The notes below the pieces were generated by a model that saw only the letters and a list, made by a program, of their open reading frames with translations, searched no databases and was not told where the DNA came from. A DNA stretch of 64,000 bases, from NCBI GenBank assembly GCA_020853575.1, contig JADYYP010000082.1:1-64000 (forward strand), read 5' to 3'. Source of the stretch: Planctomycetota bacterium (GTDB lineage: Bacteria > Planctomycetota > UBA1135 > GCA-002686595). Positions within the stretch are counted from its first letter, which is position 1. Each line of letters opens with the position of its first letter. Shown here piece after piece: positions 57,066-64,000 of the stretch. Both the position numbers and the translations under genes were made by a program.

Positions 57066-57234
57066 GCCGGCGCAGGCGTTCGACGAGTCGCTGCGCACAC
57101 GCAACGTGCAGCAGTCGTGGCGCGCTCGCCGGCGATCGGCCACGCCCGCCCGCGCTCGATCGCAGGTCGTCGCCGAGGCGCATGCGAGGTCGGCCGCGCG
57201 GGAGAGCCTGGGCGGGAGAGCCTGAGAAAGCAGC

Positions 57235-57279
57235 GGAGCGCGGTCCGAGGCCTGGCCCCGGACCGCGCTCCTTGCTTTT
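57235..57279. terminator. Bidirectional Rho-independent terminator
   Basis: GGAGCGCGGTCCG (57235-57247) pairs perfectly with CGGACCGCGCTCC (57259-57271) over 13 bp with an 11-base loop, followed on the plus strand by TTGCTTTTG and on the minus strand by GCTGCTTTCT. It lies between the TPR gene and the leftward selenoprotein gene and should serve both. Confidence 0.85.
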
Positions 57280-57314
57280 GTCACCTTCGGTCGACTGCGC
57301 CGCGAAAGGGACGA

Positions 57315-58292
57315 TCAGCCCTTGCCGCCGCGCAGCCGCGTGATGAGCTCGCTGGCCTCCTCGGCCGCGAAGGTCCCGACATTGGCCTTTTGGATCTTCT
57401 GCAGATCCTCGATGGCCGCTTCGATCTCCTTCTTCTTGCGCAGCTCGCCCGCGCGGATCTTGGCGATTTGCTTCTGTGCCTTGATCACCGCCGCGGCCTT
57501 GTCGTTGGCCTTGATGTCGGCGGCGACTTGGGCGGCTTCGTCTGCCTCGGGCAGGCCGGCGAGCTCTTTCTGCAGCCCCGCCGCTTGGGTCTCCGCGCCC
57601 AGGAAATCGCCCTTGGCGTAGGAAGCCTTGAGCAGCTCGAGCTTGCTCTTGACGATGCCTTGGATCGCGGACTGGATCGCCGCTGCGCCATCGGCCTCGG
57701 TCAACTTCGCAGCCTCTTCGATGGCTGCCTTGTACTGCTTCTTCAGCAGCGCGTTCTTGACGCCCTTGGTCGCGGGGGACCACTCCCACATCGGCTTGGG
57801 CAGCGCGCCCGCGGTGGCCTTGGCGACCAAGCCCTCGTCGAGGTTACCCGGGTGTCCTTGCCACAGGATCGTGCCGCTGGCATCGACGAGCACCGCGGCA
57901 GGAATGCCGGTGACGCCGAAGAAGCGCTGCAGTTTCCCGCCCTTGTCGTAGGCGTAGGCGTACTTCGCGCCCTTGCTCTCGATCCACTTGACCGTCTCGC
58001 TCTCGCCTTCGTTGGTCACGCCAACGATCGACAGGCCCTTCGGACCCCACTTCGCTTGCAGCTCGTTGAGGTGCGGGACCTGTGCGCCGCAGGGGCCTCA
58101 CCAATAGGCGAAGAACTCGATCAATACCGCGCGGCCGAGGAAGTCGTCGAAGGTCTTGGCGCCGGTCTGCGCGAAGCCCTCGAGTTCGACCTGCGGCAGC
58201 TTGCTGCCCGGAGCTTGGGCTCGCGCCGGCTCGGCGAACAAGGCCGAGAGTGCGAGCGCCAAGGCTGCGAGCCCTGTGCTTCGAAGGTTCAT
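57315..58292 (-). CDS. TlpA-like thioredoxin-fold selenoprotein (UGA-encoded selenocysteine 65)
   Basis: A 325-residue exported protein read through one in-frame TGA at 58100-58098. Residues 1-25 are a signal peptide (MNLRSTGLAALALALSALFA, ending ARAQ). The thioredoxin/TlpA domain (about 28-165) has VLIEFFAYW, then the TGA, then GPCGAQVPHLNELQ; the TGA sits exactly at the first Cys of the CGPC redox motif, giving U-G-P-C. The fold continues in the same frame with GLSIVGVTNEGE and the cis-proline GVTGIPAAVLVDASG. Residues about 170-325 are a helical, Ala/Lys/Glu-rich extension. No other in-frame stop occurs in 325 codons. A hairpin able to act as SECIS begins at the TGA. Oxidoreductase activity outside the cytoplasm is inferred. 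Conventional annotation would show two fragments, 58101-58292 and about 57315-58019. Confidence 0.85.
58067..58100 (-). promoter_or_regulatory. Candidate bacterial SECIS hairpin at the in-frame TGA
   Basis: On the minus strand TGAGG, including the TGA, pairs with CCTCA 34 bases on; after a four-C bulge TGCGG pairs with CCGCA; the 10-base apical loop CGCACAGGTC contains AGGT, recalling the GGU in the loop of the E. coli fdhF element. The 5-bp stems are short and the loop lies slightly closer to the TGA than usual; alternative pairings exist. Confidence 0.5.
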
Positions 58293-58347
58293 GGTCGTGC
58301 CTTTCTGAGCGGCCGCGGGGGGCGGCCGGCTGCGCTGGGAGGCCGCC

Positions 58348-59463
58348 ATGGTAGCCCGGGAGCTCGACTTTGTCCGTCTCGCGCCGCCACAGGCGAATCC
58401 GGTCGCTCCAGGCTTTACCCTAGTCGCCCCGATGTGTGCCGCACGACGTGATCTCGACCCCGAATTCGACCCCGAACTGCCGGACGATGGCGAACCGCAC
58501 CTGGTGCGGCTCAACAAGTACCTGGCCGACCACGGCATCGCCTCCCGGCGCAGGTGCGACGAGCTGATCGCCAAGGGCAAGGTGATGGTCGACGGTGAAA
58601 TCGTCACCGCGCTCGGCACCAAGGTCGATCCGCGCGCCCAACAGGTCGACGTCGACGGCGTGGTGCTCAAGCCCGAGCGCACCGATCCCAAGTACTACCT
58701 GCTGCACAAGCCGCGCGGCGTGGTGTGCACCAACGACCGCCGCGAGGCGCGCATGCGCGCGATCGACCTGGTCACCGACCCGGCCAAGGGGCGCATCTAC
58801 ACCGTCGGGCGGCTCGACGAGGAATCGACGGGCCTGATCCTGCTGACCAACGATGGCGAGTTCGCCAATCGCATCGCGCATCCGCGCTACGGCGTCACGA
58901 AGACCTATCTGGTCAAGGTGCGCGGGCGCATCGAAGGCGAAGCGATCGAGAAGATCAAGTCGGGCGTGCGTCTCGCGGAAGGCTGGACCGCGCCGGCGTT
59001 CGTCAAGGTGCTCAAGCGCACCAACGAGTGGTCGATCCTGAGCGTGACGCTCAACGAGGGCAAGAACCGCGAGGTGCGCCGCGTGTTCGCGGCCGTCGGC
59101 TTCAACGTGCTCACGCTGCGCCGCACGCACATCGGGACGCTCTCCGATCGCACGCTCAAGGAAGGCCAGTGGCGTCCGCTGGTGCGGGTCGAGGTCCAGG
59201 AGCTGCTCGAGCAATCCAAGGTGACCGGTGACGCGGCCGAGCTGCCCGACAAGCGCAAGGATCCGCGCGCGCAGTTCTTCAAGCGCCAAGCGCCCGCGGG
59301 CCCCGGCCCCGAGCGGCGCGGCATCACGTCGGGCGACAAATGGCGCCGCGACCGCCGCCGCAGCATCGAGCGCATGAAGCCGCGCGAGGATCAAGGCCGT
59401 CGCGGTCGAGGCCAACGCCGCAAGAAGCTGCTGGGGATCAGCAAGCGCAAGGACGCACGATGA
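58348..59463 (+). CDS. rluB: 23S rRNA pseudouridine synthase, RluB/RsuA type
   Basis: A 371-residue enzyme. The S4 RNA-binding domain starts at HLVRLNKYLADHGIASRRRCDELI; the catalytic domain has LLHKPRGVVCTN and the catalytic Asp in GRLDEESTGLILLTNDGE, then HPRYGVTKTYLVKV and EGKNREVRRVF. The basic C-terminal tail (about 300-371) is rich in Arg and Lys, as in RluB homologues that grip rRNA. ATG 58348 has GGGAGG five bases upstream; ATG 58432 would also keep the S4 domain. Specificity for U2605 versus other sites cannot be decided. Divergent from the selenoprotein gene, 55 bases apart; its stop overlaps the M16 start. Confidence 0.9.
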   Translation: MVARELDFVRLAPPQANPVAPGFTLVAPMCAARRDLDPEFDPELPDDGEPHLVRLNKYLADHGIASRRRCDELIAKGKVMVDGEIVTALGTKVDPRAQQVDVDGVVLKPERTDPKYYLLHKPRGVVCTNDRREARMRAIDLVTDPAKGRIYTVGRLDEESTGLILLTNDGEFANRIAHPRYGVTKTYLVKVRGRIEGEAIEKIKSGVRLAEGWTAPAFVKVLKRTNEWSILSVTLNEGKNREVRRVFAAVGFNVLTLRRTHIGTLSDRTLKEGQWRPLVRVEVQELLEQSKVTGDAAELPDKRKDPRAQFFKRQAPAGPGPERRGITSGDKWRRDRRRSIERMKPREDQGRRGRGQRRKKLLGISKRKDAR

Positions 59464-60782
59464 GTGACGGACACAGCGTGATCGCGCGCGCCCAGAAGAG
59501 TGGTGCCTCGATCACCGAGCATCGCTTGGCCAACGGCATGCGCGTGCTGCTGGCCGAACGCCACGCCGATCCGGTCGTGGCCGCGATGATCTGGTACCGC
59601 GTCGGAGCGCGCAACGAGCGCGAGCACGAAGCCGGCGTGTCGCACTTCCTCGAGCACATGATGTTCAAGGGCTCGGCGCGCTTCGGCAAGGGCGAGATCG
59701 ACCGCACGACCACGCGCCTGGGCGGCAGCAACAACGCCTTCACCGGGTGCGATCACACCGCCTATTGGTTCGAGCTCGCCAGCGACCGCTGGGAAACCGC
59801 GCTCGAGATCGAGGCCGACCGCATGCAGAGCCTGCTGCTCGACGCGCGCGAGTTCGACGCCGAGCGCGACGTCGTGCTCGAAGAGCTCTCGATGGGCAAC
59901 GACGACCCCTGGCGGCGCTTGACCGAGCTCGTGCAAGCCACGCTGTTCCTGCGCCACCCTTACCGCCGCCCGGTCATCGGCCACACCGACGCACTCGAGC
60001 ACCTGTCGGTCGACGAGATGCGCGACTACCACCGGCGCTTCTATCACCCGGGCAACGCCACCTTGGTGTTGTGCGGCGACTTCGAGCCCGCCGACGCGCT
60101 GGCCAAGGTGCTGCGCCACTTCGAGCCGATCGGCGCGGGTCAGCCCTACGAAGAGGCGGATCCCTTCCGGCCGCGCGAGGAGCCGGTGCTCGGCGAGCGG
60201 CGCATCCAGATGACCTGGGACGACGAGGGCAAGCGCTTGTGCATGGGCTGGCCGACGGTCAAGGTCGCGAGCGACGACGACTACGCGCTGGACGTGATCT
60301 CGACCGTGCTGAGCGGCGGCCGCTTGTCGCGCTTGCACCGCAAGCTGGTGATCGAGACCGAGCTCGCCACGAGCATTTCGACCCAGAACGACACGCGCGT
60401 CGAGGGCGGCGTGTTCTGGATCTTCGCCGAGTGCTCGCAGAAGGCCGACCTGGCGCGCCTCGAAGCGGCCATCGACGCCGAGCTGGGGCGACTGGTGAGC
60501 GAGATCGTGCCCGCCAAGGAGTTGGCGCGCGTGCGCTCGTTGCTCGAAGCCGCCGAGGCCTACGACAACGAGACCGCCAGCGACATGGCCGAGCAGTTGG
60601 GCGAGTTCGCCACCGACGCGCATTGGCAGCTCGCGCTCGACGCGCTCGGCCACGTGTTGGCGGTCGACGCGCGGCGCGTGCGCGACTGCGCGCAGCGACT
60701 GCTCTCCCGCGAGCGGCGCGTCGTCGGTTGGTGCGTTCCGAAGCCGCGGCCCAAGCCGGCGCGGCGGGGAGCGAAGCGTTGA
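59460..60782 (+). CDS. M16 zinc peptidase, catalytic subunit
   Basis: A 440-residue pitrilysin-family protein. The inverted zinc motif is HFLEH (His62, Glu65, His66) with the third ligand Glu about 75 residues later in DVVLEELSMGNDDP, followed by LFLRHPYRRPVIGH and the second half-domain (GWPTVKVASDDDYALDVISTVLSGGRLSRLHRKL). Complete for catalysis. Two-gene M16 systems form heterodimers with an inactive partner; the next gene is that partner. ATG overlaps the rluB stop (ATGA). No signal peptide, so it is probably cytoplasmic. Confidence 0.92.
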   Translation: MSDGHSVIARAQKSGASITEHRLANGMRVLLAERHADPVVAAMIWYRVGARNEREHEAGVSHFLEHMMFKGSARFGKGEIDRTTTRLGGSNNAFTGCDHTAYWFELASDRWETALEIEADRMQSLLLDAREFDAERDVVLEELSMGNDDPWRRLTELVQATLFLRHPYRRPVIGHTDALEHLSVDEMRDYHRRFYHPGNATLVLCGDFEPADALAKVLRHFEPIGAGQPYEEADPFRPREEPVLGERRIQMTWDDEGKRLCMGWPTVKVASDDDYALDVISTVLSGGRLSRLHRKLVIETELATSISTQNDTRVEGGVFWIFAECSQKADLARLEAAIDAELGRLVSEIVPAKELARVRSLLEAAEAYDNETASDMAEQLGEFATDAHWQLALDALGHVLAVDARRVRDCAQRLLSRERRVVGWCVPKPRPKPARRGAKR

Positions 60783-62071
60783 ATCCTGCGCTCAAGCTCG
60801 AGCTCCCGATCCGACGTTTCGAGCTGCGCTGCGGCGCGCGGTTGCTGGTGTCGCCGCGGCCCGGCGCGCCGGTGACGGCGATCCAGATGCACATGCGCGG
60901 CGGGCATTCGCTCGACCCGCGCGGTCTCGAGGGCACCGCATTCTTGGTCGGCGGGCTGCTCGACCAAGGCACGCGGCGCTTCGACGAGGAGCAGATCGCC
61001 GAGACGCTCGAGACGCACGGCGGCGCGATCATCGGCGAGTCCAACGGCATGTCGGGTTCCATCGCCGCCAAGCACTGGAAGCTGCTGCTCGAGATGTTCG
61101 CGGAGCTCCTGACCTCGCCGACCTACCCGGCCAACGAGTTGCGCCGCCAGAAGGCACGCCTGCTCGACCGCTTGCTCCTGGAGCGCGACGAGCCGCGCGT
61201 GCAAGGCGAGCAGCTCTTCAAGCACCTGGTGTACGGCGATCACTGGCTCGGCCTGCCGCCGACCGGCACGATCGAGAGCGTGCGGCGCATCGAGCGGCGG
61301 CACGTGGTCGAATTCCACCGTGAGCAGTGGCTCGGCGCGCGCGCGATCATCGCCGTCTGCGGCGACGTCGACCCCGAGGCCGTGCGCAAGGTGCTCGACC
61401 GCGCGCTCGGGCGCTGGACGCGCGGCACGGATTTGCCGTATCCGGAGCCCGATTTGCCGCCGATCGCGCCCCGCAGCGGCGTGTTCCACGCCCAGCGCGA
61501 GCAAGTGCACGTGTTCCTCGGTCATCTCGGCATCCGCCGCGCGGATCCCGACTACGCCGCGTTGGTGGTGCTGGACCACGTGCTGGGCACGGGTCCGGGA
61601 TTCACCAATCGCGTCGCGATGCGCCTGCGCGACGAGCTCGGGCTGGCCTACTCGGTCCACGCCAACATCCACGGCACCGCCGGCGCCTACCCGGGCTCGT
61701 TCACGGCCTACATCGGAACCGCGCCCGACAAGGTCGGCACCGCGATCGCGGGCTTCCGCGCGGAGATGAAGCGCATCCAGGACGAGCGCGTCGGCGAGGC
61801 CGAGCTGTCCGTGGCCAAGGACTACGTCGTCGGCTCGTTCGCGTTGTCCTTCCAACGCGCCGCGCGCCGCGCGGGCTACATGATCTCGGCCGAGCGCTAC
61901 GCGCTGCCGTCCGACTATCTGGAGCAAGCTCCGCGACAGTTCGCGGCGATTTCGTCCGAGGACGTGCAGCGCGCCGCGCGCAAGCACCTGCACCCCGACG
62001 CGTGCTGCATCGCCGCCGCCGGCCCGCTGCGCAAGGCCGACTTGCAGCGCGCGCTCGACGCCAACGCGTGA
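60779..62071 (+). CDS. M16 peptidase-like, non-catalytic subunit
   Basis: A 430-residue M16 fold protein that lacks HxxEH (the place reads GTAFLVGGLLDQG) but keeps the substrate-side Arg...Tyr pair in FTNRVAMRLRDELGLAYSVHANI. TTG start at 60779 overlaps the upstream TGA (TTGA) and has GGGGAG seven bases before it, so translation is coupled to the catalytic subunit in a 1:1 manner. Together they likely degrade peptides in the cytoplasm. Confidence 0.9.
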   Translation: MNPALKLELPIRRFELRCGARLLVSPRPGAPVTAIQMHMRGGHSLDPRGLEGTAFLVGGLLDQGTRRFDEEQIAETLETHGGAIIGESNGMSGSIAAKHWKLLLEMFAELLTSPTYPANELRRQKARLLDRLLLERDEPRVQGEQLFKHLVYGDHWLGLPPTGTIESVRRIERRHVVEFHREQWLGARAIIAVCGDVDPEAVRKVLDRALGRWTRGTDLPYPEPDLPPIAPRSGVFHAQREQVHVFLGHLGIRRADPDYAALVVLDHVLGTGPGFTNRVAMRLRDELGLAYSVHANIHGTAGAYPGSFTAYIGTAPDKVGTAIAGFRAEMKRIQDERVGEAELSVAKDYVVGSFALSFQRAARRAGYMISAERYALPSDYLEQAPRQFAAISSEDVQRAARKHLHPDACCIAAAGPLRKADLQRALDANA

Positions 62072-62084
62072 GCCAAACGGGCGC

Positions 62085-62468
62085 TCAAGGCGCGGACGCG
62101 GAGAGCTCCCAGGTCGCGGTCACGCCGTGCGCATGGATGAACGCGTAGCGCGCGCTCGCGGACTCTCCGAAGCTCGTCAGGCGCAGCCGCGCCGGCAGCT
62201 CGCTCTCGCGCACGATCACGCGCGACCAGCCCAAGCGACCCGCATCGAGCTTCCGTCCGCGGACGTCGGTGAGCTCGAAGCCCACCCAACCGCCGCCGCG
62301 ATGGGCGAGCTCGATGCGCACGTCGCCCGCGCCGCTGCCGCTGATCGTCACGCGCGCCTCGCGTCCCGGCGCGAGCTCGACCCACGACGTGACGCCCTCG
62401 CGCTGCCCGAGGCCCGCGCAAGCCGTGGTGCACCACGCCATGAGCAGAACTGCGCTCCAGCGGACCAT
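62085..62468 (-). CDS. Small probable lipoprotein
   Basis: A 127-residue protein with a signal of lipoprotein appearance (MVRWSAVLLMAWCTTACAG, Cys17 or 13) followed by a compact beta-rich domain (VTISGSGAGDVRIELAHRGGGWVGFELTDVRG, YAFIHAHGVTATWELS). No family recognised. It converges with the M16 operon, with 13 bases between stops, and is divergent from the M1 aminopeptidase gene. Confidence 0.6.
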   Translation of the reverse strand: MVRWSAVLLMAWCTTACAGLGQREGVTSWVELAPGREARVTISGSGAGDVRIELAHRGGGWVGFELTDVRGRKLDAGRLGWSRVIVRESELPARLRLTSFGESASARYAFIHAHGVTATWELSASAP

Positions 62469-62586
62469 TCTGGCCGCGGACTCTAGCAACTCGACGGCGG
62501 AGCGCGGTCGGGCCGGCTGGCGGAGCGCGCCCGAGGGTGCGGAAGCGACGTGCATGGCGCGCGTGCGTCGGCACAATGGGCGGCGC

Positions 62587-64000
62587 ATGCTGCGTGTGAT
62601 CCTCTCCTCGGCCCTCGTCGCGCTCTGCTGCGCGTGCTCCGTCATGCCGACCACCACGACCCGTCGTTCGCTCCCGGCCGATCCGCATTCGCACGCCGAG
62701 CCCAATCGAGTGCGCGTCGTGCACTTGAGCTTGGACTTGGCGCTCGATTTCGAGCGCCGCCGCGCCGAGGGTTCGGCTCGGCTCGACCTCGAGCGCATCG
62801 ACCGCGACGCGCCGCTCCGGTTGGACGTGCGCGCGCTCGAGATCCTGGGAGTCACGGGCAGCGCCGGCGGCAAGCGCAAGTACATCGTCGGACCCGAGGA
62901 CGACGCCACCGCGTCGGAGCTGATCGTCGAGCTCGCGCGCGACGACACCTCGGTCACGGTGCACTACCGCACGACCGAACGCGCCGAGGCGATGCAGTGG
63001 CTGGCTCCCGCGCAAACCGCCGGCGGCAAGCAGCCGTTCCTGTTCACGCAAGGCCAGGCGATCCTGACGCGCACCTGGATTCCGTTGCAGGATTCACCGG
63101 CGGTGCGCATCACCTACGACGCGACGATCCGCGCGCCGCAGGGCTTGACGCCGGTGATGAGCGCCGAACAACTCGGACGCGCCGCCGACGGAGCCTGGCA
63201 CTTCCGCATGCAGCAGCCGATCCCGAGCTATTTGATCGCGTTGGCCTGCGGCGAGCTCGAGTTCAGCGCCGTATCCGCGCGTTGCGGGGTGTGGGCCGAG
63301 CCGAGCGTCCTGGGCGGCGCGCGCAGCGAGCTCGAGGACATGGAGGCGATGGTGCAGAGTGCCGAGGAGCTCTTCGGGCCGTACCGCTGGGGGCGCTACG
63401 ACCTGATCGTGTTGCCGCCGTCGTTTCCGTTCGGCGGCATGGAGAACCCGCGGCTGACCTTCGCGACGCCGACGATCCTGGCCGGAGACAAGTCGCTGGT
63501 CGGACTGGTCGCGCACGAGCTCGCGCACTCCTGGTCGGGCAATCTCGTCACCAACGCCACCTGGCGTGACTTCTGGCTCAACGAAGGATTCACCGTCTAC
63601 TTCGAGCAGCGCATCATGGAGCGCGTCTACGGGCCCGAGCGCTCGAACATGGAGAAGGTGCTCGGCCTGCGCGAGTACGAGGAGGAGCTGCCGACGCTCG
63701 ACCTCGGACTGCGGATGCTGCACCTCGACCTGGTGGGGCGCAACCCCGACGACGCGGTCACGAGCGTGCCGTACCAGAAGGGCGCGCTGTTCCTGCGGCG
63801 CATCGAGGAGCTGGTCGGTCGGCCGGCGTTCGATCGCTTCCTGCGCCGCTGGTTCGACGAGCACGCCTTCATGAGCGTGACCACCGAGGAGTTCCTGGCG
63901 TATTTGCGCAGCGAGTTGCTCGCGCACTATCCCGACGCGGCGACCAAGCTCAATCTCGTCGAGTGGCTGTACGACGGCGGCGTGCCCGCCGACTTGCCGC
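62587..64000 (+). CDS. M1 family aminopeptidase (partial, runs off the window)
   Basis: The first 471 codons of a gluzincin metallopeptidase related to leukotriene A4 hydrolase and aminopeptidase B. After a signal or lipoprotein-like N terminus (MLRVILSSALVALCCACSV) comes the saddle domain; the substrate motif is GGMENP (from residue 283) and the zinc motif HELAHSW (His310) with Glu 18 residues further in WLNEGF, i.e. HExxH-x18-E. Near the window end are AVTSVPYQKGALFLRRIEEL and the start of the helical C-terminal domain. It should release N-terminal residues from peptides outside the cytoplasm. The 3' end is missing. Confidence 0.93.
   Translation, partial: MLRVILSSALVALCCACSVMPTTTTRRSLPADPHSHAEPNRVRVVHLSLDLALDFERRRAEGSARLDLERIDRDAPLRLDVRALEILGVTGSAGGKRKYIVGPEDDATASELIVELARDDTSVTVHYRTTERAEAMQWLAPAQTAGGKQPFLFTQGQAILTRTWIPLQDSPAVRITYDATIRAPQGLTPVMSAEQLGRAADGAWHFRMQQPIPSYLIALACGELEFSAVSARCGVWAEPSVLGGARSELEDMEAMVQSAEELFGPYRWGRYDLIVLPPSFPFGGMENPRLTFATPTILAGDKSLVGLVAHELAHSWSGNLVTNATWRDFWLNEGFTVYFEQRIMERVYGPERSNMEKVLGLREYEEELPTLDLGLRMLHLDLVGRNPDDAVTSVPYQKGALFLRRIEELVGRPAFDRFLRRWFDEHAFMSVTTEEFLAYLRSELLAHYPDAATKLNLVEWLYDGGVPADLP

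Noticed and set aside
58098..58100. In-frame TGA as a pseudogene or sequencing error
   Set aside because: Only one stop occurs, at the exact redox-Cys position; the frame is intact for 325 codons and the downstream half keeps all thioredoxin features. An error cannot be excluded without reads, but selenocysteine explains it better.

Overview
The window is about 68 % G+C chromosomal DNA from a bacterium that looks like a member of the Planctomycetota, probably an environmental, Poly30-like lineage. The evidence is sequence style only: paired TIGR02999-type ECF sigma factors with very large Ser/Thr kinase-TPR proteins; many secreted propeller and Ig-repeat proteins that share one C-terminal domain; prenyltransferase-like alpha-toroid proteins; and a MoxR/DUF58/DUF4129/DUF4350 block. 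No rRNA, tRNA, CRISPR array, insertion sequence or prophage was recognised.

Layout. 0-5 kb: a secreted astacin-like metalloprotease with an RCC1-like propeller, a lone GIY-YIG protein, a zinc alcohol dehydrogenase and a secreted protein of unknown role. 5-13 kb: a signalling block, with one ECF sigma factor facing a leftward set of ECF sigma factor, kinase-TPR 1 and kinase-TPR 2. 13-27 kb: large exported proteins (a subtilase with seven Ig-like repeats and three propeller proteins) around a class IV histone-deacetylase-like enzyme. 27.5-29.3 kb: a compact two-gene unit, an OLD/RecF-like ATPase followed through a TTGA overlap by a TOPRIM/DUF4276-like protein, which resembles a defence module. 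29-47 kb: mostly housekeeping (clpB, dapA, pdxJ, rsmD, nagA) mixed with envelope proteins, an arsenic cluster (arsC divergent from arsR-acr3), and a D-threonine aldolase-like enzyme coupled to a small four-Cys protein. 47.6-56.5 kb: an eight-gene rightward operon from recN through two RDD proteins, SpoIIM, DUF4129, DUF4350 and MoxR to DUF58, with almost every junction a 4-base stop/start overlap. 57-64 kb: a TlpA-like thioredoxin, an RluB-type pseudouridine synthase, a two-subunit M16 peptidase and a partial M1 aminopeptidase.

Main discovery: the TlpA-like gene (57315-58292, minus) is broken by a single in-frame TGA exactly where the first cysteine of the thioredoxin CGPC motif should be. The conserved protein continues in the same frame on both sides, and a hairpin can form starting at the TGA. 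It is best read as a selenoprotein with a U-G-P-C active site; an automatic annotation would split it into two fragments. The second theme is a C-terminal domain of about 140 residues (YCTAG...NGC, then PTQRT, CDG, WFRDPP, SDALE) on at least five exported proteins here, with a half-length copy on a sixth; I infer a lineage-specific sorting or attachment domain.

Start codons were chosen from ribosome-binding sites and overlaps; GTG and TTG starts are common. Functional names come from motif recognition by eye; no database search was run.
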